From CAZPDM01 sp964585305 (GTDB lineage: Bacteria; Planctomycetota; Uabimicrobiia; Uabimicrobiales; JABWCH01): 21,263 bases of DNA. Under the pieces are notes generated by a model. That model was not told where the DNA came from, searched no databases, and worked only from the letters and a program-made list of their open reading frames with translations. This document shows, piece after piece, positions 1 to 6,044 of this stretch. Made by a program: the position numbers and the translations under genes. Location of the stretch: assembly GCA_964585305.1 (NCBI GenBank), contig CAZPDM010000082.1:1-21263 (forward strand). The letters run 5' to 3'. Within the stretch, counting starts at the first letter, position 1, and the number at the start of each line of letters is the position of its first letter.

Positions 1-1359
1 AAGCTATTTTGTGGTTGTTCTACAATTTTTGGAAAACCACCGAATACTCAAGTTTGTCCTATATGTTTGGGGATGCCAGGCACATTGCCGGTTCTTAATT
101 TGAAAGCTTTAGAATTAGGAGTAAGAGCAGCCTTGTCATTAAATTGCTGTATTGCGTCATACCATCGTTTTGATCGAAAAAATTATTTTTATCCAGACTT
201 GCCTAAAGGCTATCAAATCACTCAATATCAATATCCCTTAGCTTTAAACGGTTGGCTTATAATTTTAAGTGAGCAAAAAAAAATTCGTATTGCACGCGCA
301 CATTTAGAAGAAGATGCTGGGAAATTGATTCATTCAAAAGATTGTAGCTACGTAGATTTTAATCGTGCAGGAATACCTCTTTTAGAAATAGTTACTTATC
401 CGGATATGTCATCTTCCCAAGAAGCCTATAGTTATTTGACACAATTAAAACAAATTTTGCAATATGCTGGAGTATCAGAATGTAATATGCAAGAAGGAAG
501 TTTACGTTGTGATGCAAATATTTCCTTACATCCTAAAGGAACTAAAGAATTGGGAACGAAAGTTGAAATAAAAAATCTAAATTCTTTTAATTATATTAGA
601 AAAGCATTGGAATATGAGTCCTATCGTCAGGTGGAAATCTATCGCAGAGGAGGAAAAATTATTCAAGGCTCCTATAGCTGGTTAGAAAATGAGAACCGTA
701 CAGAAATTATGCGTACAAAAGAAAATGCGCATGATTATCGCTATTTTCCTGATCCAGATTTGACACCTATTTCTTTAACAAAAGATTATGTATTAGAACA
801 ACAAAATCAACTTCCAGAAATGCCACAGGTTCGTAAAAATCGTTTGATAGCACAATATCAAATAAATGATGATGATGCAGAATTCTGTACACAAGATCGA
901 GCAGAAGCAGATTACTTTGAAGAATGTATGAAATTTATTTCTGATCCTCAAGAAGTATTGAAGTGGCTAAAAGGTCCTATTCATACTTATCTTAATGAGC
1001 ATACAATAAGTATTTGCAAATTTCCAATATCATCTCAAAAATTAGCAGAATTGATAAAACTTTTGCAGTCAAAGAAAATAAATAGAACTATGGCAAAAGA
1101 GATTTTTCTTAAGATGGCTGAAAGTGGGAAATCTGCGGAATATTTTGTTCAAAGCAAAGAAAAAATTACAGATCCTATTTTTCTAAAAGAAGTGTGCAAA
1201 AAAATTATTCTACAGTTTCCCAATCTTATTCAAAATTATAAAACAAAACCTAACGTATTAAATTCTGCTGTTGGACAAGTGATGCGTCAAACAGAAAATC
1301 GTGCTGATGTGGAAATTGTAAGAGAGATTTTTATAGAATTGTTTTCTATAGAAAATTAA
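1..1359 (+). CDS. gatB: Aspartyl/glutamyl-tRNA amidotransferase subunit B (5' partial)
   Basis: The reading frame is open from base 1 and ends at TAA 1357-1359. It gives 452 visible residues; about 20-25 N-terminal residues lie outside the window, judged from the family's usual length near 475. GatB is the subunit of GatCAB that binds misacylated Asp-tRNA(Asn) or Glu-tRNA(Gln) and activates the side chain with ATP for amidation. Seen directly: the zinc cysteines of the CGC...CPIC pattern at visible residues 4, 6, 19 and 22, the signature FDRKNYFYPDLPKGYQ, the DYRYFPDPDL segment, and a C-terminal YqeY-like helical domain ending in VGQVMRQTENRADVEIVREI. The internal ATG at 67 is not the true start because homology runs through the upstream residues. 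gatC and gatA are not in the window. A 17-bp hairpin at 1546-1584 is the probable terminator. Confidence 0.96.
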   Translation, partial: KLFCGCSTIFGKPPNTQVCPICLGMPGTLPVLNLKALELGVRAALSLNCCIASYHRFDRKNYFYPDLPKGYQITQYQYPLALNGWLIILSEQKKIRIARAHLEEDAGKLIHSKDCSYVDFNRAGIPLLEIVTYPDMSSSQEAYSYLTQLKQILQYAGVSECNMQEGSLRCDANISLHPKGTKELGTKVEIKNLNSFNYIRKALEYESYRQVEIYRRGGKIIQGSYSWLENENRTEIMRTKENAHDYRYFPDPDLTPISLTKDYVLEQQNQLPEMPQVRKNRLIAQYQINDDDAEFCTQDRAEADYFEECMKFISDPQEVLKWLKGPIHTYLNEHTISICKFPISSQKLAELIKLLQSKKINRTMAKEIFLKMAESGKSAEYFVQSKEKITDPIFLKEVCKKIILQFPNLIQNYKTKPNVLNSAVGQVMRQTENRADVEIVREIFIELFSIEN

Positions 1360-1409
1360 GTAGTTTGTCAACAAAATTGTTAGGCATATTTTCGTTATCT
1401 TAATTGCAT

Positions 1410-1520
1410 TTGTCCATGCACGTAGTGTATGGTAGGAATTAATCCGTCGCTTATAAATGATGGCTTTAACGAAAGAAAATTTGCAGCGGCGGGTTCAATT
1501 CCTCACAGTTGGATGTCAAA
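1410..1520 (+). repeat. Structured RNA-like repeat, copy 1
   Basis: This 111-bp segment recurs at 14068-14179 in opposite orientation. Two stems can be drawn. Stem I pairs ccatgcac (1414-1421) with gtgtatgg (1425-1432). Stem II pairs gaattaatccgtcg (1436-1449) with cggcgggttcaattc (1487-1501), with one bulged C. The loop of stem II holds a conserved ctttaacgaaa...atttgcag stretch. Differences between the copies fall in the stems mostly as G-C to G-U changes that keep pairing, which suggests a conserved RNA or single-stranded DNA fold. It resembles no RNA family I can name. The GGTTCAATTCC stretch looks like a tRNA T-loop, but the flanking stem does not pair as a T arm. Transcription and strand are unknown. 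Confidence 0.6.
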
Positions 1521-1545
1521 AGACTTAGTCGACAGACTATTTAGT

Positions 1546-1587
1546 AGAATAGCATCTACAAGTAAAACTTGTAGATGCTATTCTTTT
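1546..1587 (+). terminator. Rho-independent terminator hairpin after gatB
   Basis: A perfect 17-bp stem, 1546-1562 with 1568-1584, has a 5-base loop (taaaa) and runs into TTTT at the 3' end. It lies 187 bp after the gatB stop and between the two repeat units of this island. The A at the 5' side also gives a short T-run on the other strand, so it may also stop transcription of the leftward operon. Confidence 0.75.
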
Positions 1588-1593
1588 CTATAT

Positions 1594-1690
1594 TATATAA
1601 GCAAGTTATCAAAAGTATTTGGACTAAGAATTTATTATACATCACATAGTTGGCATATTTTTTAGTCCAAAAACTTTTGTCTATTCATTT
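1594..1690. mobile_element. Short inverted-repeat element, copy 1 (without insert)
   Basis: Two 18-bp ends, caaaagtatttggactaa (1610-1627) and the complement of ttagtccaaaaacttttg (1662-1679), form an inverted repeat with one mismatch. Similarity to the copy at 14020-14261 extends beyond the ends to about 1594 and 1690. The 34-bp centre matches the two flanks of the centre of copy 2 but lacks its 145-bp insert. This looks like a non-autonomous MITE-like element; no transposase is encoded. No clear target duplication can be defined because the similarity extends past the inverted repeats. Confidence 0.6.
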
Positions 1691-1693
1691 CCT

Positions 1694-2818
1694 CTATTTA
1701 GGTTTTATAAAAAAAGCATCGGAAATTTTAGGTGTTTTTTGAGAAGAAGTCTTTTCATTAAAATCAGATAGAGGAGCATTTGGTTCACCTGTTTTTTTTA
1801 CTTCTTCAAGCTTAGAAATATCTTTTACTTCTTCAAGTTTAGAAATATTTGTAGCTTGAAAAGCTCCGCCTAGCATTTGAGCAGGCTCTTGTTGTTTGGG
1901 TTCTGCTTTTTTATCGCATATCTTATTTTCAGCATCTTCAGAAACTTTAGGTTCAGATATTTTATTTATTAAAAATGCTCCGGATATACTCATTTTATCA
2001 GATTTCTTTTGTAACCCGTTTGATTCTGAAGGAATTGGTTCAAATGCTTTTGGAATATTTATTCTTTCTTCTTTGTGATTATCTGATGGAGAAGAAGTTG
2101 TAAAAACAGATGGAATATTTATTTTATTTTCTTTTTTATTTTCTTGTGGAGTTACTGAAAAAACACTTGAAATAGCTAGTTTATCTAGCTTTTTTTTAGG
2201 AACTTCACTTTGTTCAGGAGAAGTTTTTGTAGAGGAAGTGTGTTGAATATTTAAATTTAGATTACGGAAAACTTCTATGGCCTCATCATCCTTAATTTTG
2301 TTTGCATCTAGTTCGATGCCTTTAGATTTAACTGCATCGGAAAGAAGATTTGAAGGATCGTATTTTTTCTTTCCAATTACAACAGCTGTTTTATCTCTAT
2401 AAGGCATTTCATCTGTTTTTTGAGCAATAGTTTCTACTTCTTTTTTAGTAATAGGAATAGCCTGATCAACTTTTTGTATTGTAATTTTAGCAAAATTAGA
2501 ATCAGTATCTTTCTTCTTGGAAACATCTTTTTTAGTAGGAATCTCGTTTTCTACAAAAACTTGTTTATTCTGAGATTCTTGCGGCTGTGAAATTTCTTTG
2601 TTGGAAGAAGTCTCTGGAGTTATGGTTTGTTGTGGCGTAGTATTTTCCTGTTTAGAAGGGGGAGGGGTTGGGGCAGCATTTGGAGGATAGACAACCTGAA
2701 CAATAACTTTATTTTTATCATTTTCTAAATTTCGGCGGCGAGCCATTTCACTCCAAACTGTTAGTGAAGCTGCCACAAGACCCAAAAATGTAGCTAATAG
2801 CGTAATCCAGTTTTCCAT
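1694..2818 (-). CDS. Membrane-anchored disordered protein with repeated short motifs
   Basis: I recognise no family. Of its 374 residues, 4-22 form one hydrophobic segment followed by EMARRR, so the protein is probably a single-pass anchor with a cytoplasmic C-terminal tail. The rest is low-complexity, rich in K, E, S, P, T and N, and likely disordered. From residue 215 a short motif of the form I-[S/P]-x-[A/V]-F recurs six times: ISSVF, IPSVF, IPKAF, ISGAF, LGGAF and ISDAF, with F at 220, 239, 259, 282, 320 and 369. The first four are preceded by lysine-rich spacers. A nine-residue tandem repeat, ISKLEEVKD/ISKLEEVKK, lies at about 325-342. It is the last gene of a leftward operon, 27 bp after a vWA gene, with AGGAAAAG before the ATG. 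A scaffold whose motifs are bound by a partner, perhaps the vWA proteins, is inference. Confidence 0.8.
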   Translation of the reverse strand: MENWITLLATFLGLVAASLTVWSEMARRRNLENDKNKVIVQVVYPPNAAPTPPPSKQENTTPQQTITPETSSNKEISQPQESQNKQVFVENEIPTKKDVSKKKDTDSNFAKITIQKVDQAIPITKKEVETIAQKTDEMPYRDKTAVVIGKKKYDPSNLLSDAVKSKGIELDANKIKDDEAIEVFRNLNLNIQHTSSTKTSPEQSEVPKKKLDKLAISSVFSVTPQENKKENKINIPSVFTTSSPSDNHKEERINIPKAFEPIPSESNGLQKKSDKMSISGAFLINKISEPKVSEDAENKICDKKAEPKQQEPAQMLGGAFQATNISKLEEVKDISKLEEVKKTGEPNAPLSDFNEKTSSQKTPKISDAFFIKPK

Positions 2819-2845
2819 AACTTTTCCTAAATTAGAAAACCTTGA

Positions 2846-3895
2846 TTATTTCAACAAAATTGTTTGACGAATTTTTCTTCCACTGACTTCTAATTCAAAC
2901 CATTCTGCATTATTTGGAAGGGTAAATTCGATTTTAGCTGGTAAACCATCCGTATATTTTTTTGCAACTTTACCATTAGAATCGTAGATTATACCAGTTG
3001 AAGCAATGATTTGGTTTTCGCTGACGACTTCTGCAAAAATTTCAGATAAACTTCGTAATTCTTTGGCAATTTTATGATCCCAAATATCAACATCTGTTCC
3101 CGTATCAAGATTGTCTAATTGTTCCATCTGGTTTTCATCAATTTTATCGCCGACTCCAATAAGTACACATTTTACAAAGTTGCGTTTTTCTGCAGAAATT
3201 TCTTTTGCTAATTCGATAGTATATTTTTTTACATCTTCTAAATCGTCCAATTGTCCATCAGTGATGAAGATATACATGCCACGTTTTGCTGTTACAAACA
3301 AATCTACAAAATACTTCATCGCATTTTTTAGAATTGTTTTGTTACCGAATGATGTTTTAGTAGGTCCTTGGAGTTTTAAAGTTTTACACTGTTCTTCTCT
3401 AAAATCTCCCAAAACTTCTAATTCACTACCATCTCCACAAGCCCAATAAATTACAGTTGTTCCACCGTCGGCATCAAGATTTCCAGCAAGATATGCAATA
3501 AAATCTTGAGCTATAGGTTCAACGATATTGGGAGTATTATGCAAGTATCCTTTTTGTATAGCATCTTGTTGTGCTTCTTTAGAGTAATTTCGGAATTTAA
3601 TTCCATCTTTTGTATGCCAAGACATCCAGCCTTTTTTTTCATATTCATGTTCTACATCTTTAGGAATATCTCCTTGGAACATTCTACCAAAAAAGGCTTT
3701 CATAGAGACGCTTGAATCAATAGCAACACCAGTTTGCCAACCTTCTGCTTTTTCACCTTCAGGTTCCATGAGAATTGTTACTTGCACTTGCCATTTGTCA
3801 TCTTCTTTACGAAGTTCTACTTTTCCAAATTCCTTAGCTGTTTTATTGCTGGGAATTAAGATTTCTTCTGCCGAAGTAGCCTTTTGAAAAGACAT
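2846..3895 (-). CDS. von Willebrand factor A domain protein (vWA-1)
   Basis: A 349-residue soluble protein with no signal peptide or membrane segment. The vWA metal site (MIDAS) is complete: D60-S-S62-V-S64 as DxSxS in GVAIDSSVSM, a Thr in the FGNKT segment near 187, and D213 in FITDGQLDD. YWACGDG near 150-156 and KCVLIGVGD resemble TerF/TerY-like bacterial vWA proteins. A region of about 60 residues precedes the fold, and the C-terminus carries a small beta-type module (KKYTDGLPAKIEF...) shared with the neighbouring paralogue. Family knowledge: such domains bind partner proteins through a Mg ion and often act in assemblies with ATPases or chaperones. The start is set by a near-perfect Shine-Dalgarno, AAAGGAGG, upstream of the ATG at 3895. 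It is the middle gene of a leftward operon. Confidence 0.88.
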   Translation of the reverse strand: MSFQKATSAEEILIPSNKTAKEFGKVELRKEDDKWQVQVTILMEPEGEKAEGWQTGVAIDSSVSMKAFFGRMFQGDIPKDVEHEYEKKGWMSWHTKDGIKFRNYSKEAQQDAIQKGYLHNTPNIVEPIAQDFIAYLAGNLDADGGTTVIYWACGDGSELEVLGDFREEQCKTLKLQGPTKTSFGNKTILKNAMKYFVDLFVTAKRGMYIFITDGQLDDLEDVKKYTIELAKEISAEKRNFVKCVLIGVGDKIDENQMEQLDNLDTGTDVDIWDHKIAKELRSLSEIFAEVVSENQIIASTGIIYDSNGKVAKKYTDGLPAKIEFTLPNNAEWFELEVSGRKIRQTILLK

Positions 3896-3982
3896 AATTA
3901 CTCCTCCTTTAATTTTTCTCAGAAAATTTTAGCTAAATATTATATTTTAGGTAATTATCAAATAAAAAATAGTTTTCATCAA

Positions 3983-4897
3983 CTATAAAACTTCTGAGAT
4001 GTCTTGTAGAATATCTTTTTTAGGTGTATGAATTGTAAAAATACTTTCTCCTTTGGGGAGATTGAATCTGAACTTTCCTGGAAGTCCGTCGCTCCAGAAC
4101 ATTAGAGTTTTTCCAGATTTTGAAATTACGCTACCTTTGCTAGCAATAGTTGTGTCTTCTTGTATAAGCTCTCCATAAAGGACAGCTAATATGTCGGCTT
4201 CATTTTGCATAGAGGAGACTAATCCATGAGACCATAAATCACAATTAATTCCACTTCCTTCAAACATATCATCAAATCTTTGCAATTGTTCTTCATCTAC
4301 TTCTTCACCAATTCCAATTAAAACCAGTTTCAAAAATTTTCTTTTTTCTTCCGCAATTTCTTTTCCAATTTTTAGACAGTAAGAAAAGCAACTTTCTTCG
4401 TCTTCAATGATTCCATCAGTAATAATTACACCCATTGTCCAATCCGAATTATTAGAAACCTCTTCTGCTGCATAGCGAATCACTGGAAGTAATTTTGTTC
4501 CACGTCCCCATTTTTCTTTTTTAGGGCCGGTAATAGAGGCTGTACTCCATTCTTCTTCATTAAATTCGCCAATTTTTTCTATTTTGGTGCCATCTTGATT
4601 GACAGCCCAATAGATTCCGGAAACTAATCCTGATTTAGAAACAGATGTTAATAAACCTCCTAATTTTCTGGCAACAATTTCTACGTAATTTGCATCACCA
4701 CCAAATGGCCCAACAAATCCATACATTTTTTTCATGGAAGCAGAAGCATCTAATGCTAGAAAAGCCTTTGAGTTACCTTCTCCAACTAAAATGTCAATAT
4801 CTGGCATAAAACAGACTACAATCTCATTTGATCCATCAGTCTGTGGCAGCACATTTACATCTGCTAAAGGAGGTGTAGGACGAGCGATTTTAGCCAT
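3983..4897 (-). CDS. von Willebrand factor A domain protein (vWA-2)
   Basis: A paralogue of the next gene, 304 residues, soluble. The MIDAS motif is D50-A-S52-A-S54 in LALDASASM, T134 in WGRGTK, and D161 in IITDGIIED. KLVLIGIGEEVDEEQLQRFD and the C-terminal FWSDGLPGKFRFNLP align by eye with the same places in vWA-1, so an old tandem duplication is likely. It differs in lacking the ~50-residue insertion after the first motif that vWA-1 carries (WMSWHTKDG region). It is the first gene of the leftward operon and has a weak AAAGGGA ribosome site. Its partner is unknown. TerF/TerY-like is the nearest description; no tellurite-resistance partner genes (TerD type) are present, so a Ter function should not be assumed. 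Confidence 0.87.
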   Translation of the reverse strand: MAKIARPTPPLADVNVLPQTDGSNEIVVCFMPDIDILVGEGNSKAFLALDASASMKKMYGFVGPFGGDANYVEIVARKLGGLLTSVSKSGLVSGIYWAVNQDGTKIEKIGEFNEEEWSTASITGPKKEKWGRGTKLLPVIRYAAEEVSNNSDWTMGVIITDGIIEDEESCFSYCLKIGKEIAEEKRKFLKLVLIGIGEEVDEEQLQRFDDMFEGSGINCDLWSHGLVSSMQNEADILAVLYGELIQEDTTIASKGSVISKSGKTLMFWSDGLPGKFRFNLPKGESIFTIHTPKKDILQDISEVL

Positions 4898-4966
4898 AAG
4901 ACATCCCTTTATAAAAACACACCTTAAGGAAAAAAATAACCTTGTTGTAAGCTATCTAATAAAAAT

Positions 4967-4996
4967 AGTCTATCATAAAAAAAAATGATTTGTCAA
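4967..4996 (-). promoter_or_regulatory. Candidate sigma-70 promoter of the vWA operon
   Basis: On the minus strand TTGACA (4991-4996) is followed after 18 bases by TAGACT (4967-4972), with a T9 tract in the spacer. It lies about 70 bp before the first vWA start. The -10 box is imperfect. It is divergent from the promoter at 5021-5049. Confidence 0.45.
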
Positions 4997-5020
4997 TAAA
5001 ATTTAAAAATATATTTCCTC

Positions 5021-5049
5021 TTGACAATATCAACTTTCTCCTATAAAAT
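5021..5049 (+). promoter_or_regulatory. Sigma-70-like promoter of the decayed PEP-CTERM locus
   Basis: TTGACA (5021-5026), 17 bases, TAAAAT (5044-5049), with TATAAA overlapping the -10. It points right into a stretch that now lacks an intact gene. An AGGAGG follows at 5078-5083, but the base triplet at a proper distance is ATT, not ATG. Confidence 0.55.
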
Positions 5050-5077
5050 TTTAAATTACTTGAACAGGCAGTGCTGT

Positions 5078-5526
5078 AGGAGGTTCGCACATTTCAAACA
5101 TATTTTTCTATTCATAGCACAGGGAAATTTGCTCATCAGGATTTTTCCCGTCTTTGCTATACCTTAGATTGTATTATTTCCAAGATGGCAAAATCTCGAG
5201 CAAGACAACGTTATGGTTGAAATACCTAGTGGAAATACGCTCACTGCTGGAATTCCAGACCATAGTTAGGGCCACAAAATAGAGTGTTACCAGCGAGCGA
5301 CAATTGGTCTAATCAAAAAAGCAAGCGGAGACTGTGCAAGCACAGCGACCGTGTCAAGGAACTTGTGGCGTTGGTAGATACACCCTCTTTTAGCAATCGC
5401 TAAATCTGTATTTGTTAGCTTTTGTCACAAAAATGTATCGGTTCTGTTCCTACTCCTGAACTAACAACTATTGTTCTTTTAGGTTTGGCTATATTAGGTT
5501 TGAGGTGTTTTCGTCGCAAACATTAA
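5078..5526 (+). pseudogene. Decayed gene ending in a PEP-CTERM sorting signal
   Basis: The last 36 codons (5419-5526) are intact and end in VPTPELTTIVLLGLAILGL followed by RCFRRKH and a stop. That is the tripartite PEP-CTERM tail: a P-x-P motif in place of V-P-E-P, a hydrophobic helix, and an Arg-rich end. Exosortase systems use it to sort exported proteins. Upstream, all rightward frames are broken by stops (for example TAG 5416-5418 and TGA 5218-5220), and no start codon sits at the right distance from the AGGAGG at 5078. A promoter before it and a terminator after it (5569-5620) show that a transcription unit existed. Residues between 5090 and 5400 match nothing I know. No exosortase gene is in the window. 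A small expressed peptide is possible but less likely. Confidence 0.6.
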
Positions 5527-5568
5527 AAATTTTTACTTTTTTTTAAAAAAAACTATCGCTTTTTTATG

Positions 5569-5620
5569 ATGGCATGTTTAATATCTAGCCAAGTAGATAT
5601 TGCATGCCATTTTTATTTTA
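5569..5620 (+). terminator. Rho-independent terminator
   Basis: atggcatg plus aatatct (5569-5586) pair with agatatt plus gcatgccat (5595-5610), with a small internal asymmetry, followed by TTTTTATTTT. It closes the PEP-CTERM locus before the feo promoter. Confidence 0.8.
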
Positions 5621-5659
5621 AGAAAATTTGTTGTAACTAATTATTAGTTGTATAATATA

Positions 5660-5725
5660 GCTCAGGTAGTTTGATACATAAGTTTTTTCTTGACAAAAAA
5701 ACTTTTTATGTTATCATACCTAAGC
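5660..5725. promoter_or_regulatory. feoAB promoter inside a long interrupted palindrome
   Basis: TTGACA (5690-5695), 16 bases, TATCAT (5712-5717) is a good sigma-70 promoter with a start near 5724, about 75 nt before feoA. It lies within an inverted repeat. The left arm 5660-5688 (gctcaggta..tgata.cata..agtttttt) matches the complement of the right arm 5696-5725 (gcttaggta..tgata.acata..), with a few insertions. The outer half-sites TCAGGTA and TACCTAA recall the TTAGG-type half-sites of DtxR/MntR-family metal repressors. A TATAAT at 5651-5656 may be a second -10 box just outside the left arm. Metal-dependent repression is inferred from the gene context. Confidence 0.65.
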
Positions 5726-5798
5726 AAAATGTACAATTGATAACATTCTTTTCAAATTGATATATACAAAATATAAATATAAAAAAAGGCAATGGTTT

Positions 5799-6044
5799 AT
5801 GGATACTAAAAATAAAATTTGTTTGAGACAGATGGAAATTAACCAATCTGGAATAGTTAAAGATATTAAAGCAATAGGGGAAGTTGGCAGAAGAATTCGC
5901 GATATGGGTTTAGTTCCTAATGTAGAAGTAAAAGTTGTAGGCCGTGCACCTTTGAGAGATCCTATTGCTCTTCGTTTAAAAGATTCAACATTAGCACTTA
6001 GAAGTAGCGAGGCCGATGCTATTATGGTTGAGGTTGTTGAATGA
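5799..6044 (+). CDS. feoA: Ferrous iron transport protein A
   Basis: FeoA is a small cytoplasmic SH3-like protein that works with the FeoB permease in Fe(II) uptake. The 81 residues from ATG 5799 cover the whole family length. VGRRIRDMGLVPNVEVKVVGRAPLRDPIALRLKDSTLALRSSEA matches the conserved RLxxMGL...G..V.V..RAP..DP......G..ALR..EA pattern (written here in pieces: RIRDMGLVPN, RAPLRDP, LALRSSEA). A start at 5757 is also open, but it would add 14 basic residues unlike the family; the start at 5799 fits better, with AAGG at 5786-5789. The stop overlaps the feoB start (ATGA), typical of translational coupling. Confidence 0.93.
   Translation: MDTKNKICLRQMEINQSGIVKDIKAIGEVGRRIRDMGLVPNVEVKVVGRAPLRDPIALRLKDSTLALRSSEADAIMVEVVE

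Noticed and set aside
1410..1520. tRNA, tmRNA or attC recombination site
   Set aside because: GGTTCAATTCC looks like a T-loop, but the T stem pairs only 3 of 5 positions and no acceptor or anticodon arm is found. The outer boxes do not fit RYYYAAC/GTTRRRY, and no integrase or cassette array is present.
1429..1665. 78-codon rightward open frame after gatB
   Set aside because: It runs across the repeat, the terminator hairpin and the inverted-repeat element, has no ribosome site, and its text reflects these elements.
2846..4897. Tellurite-resistance (ter) cluster
   Set aside because: Only TerF/TerY-like vWA similarity is seen; no TerD, TerC or TerB type genes are nearby.
5757..5798. Longer feoA start
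   Set aside because: It adds 14 basic and aromatic residues not found in the family; the ATG at 5799 gives the normal length.
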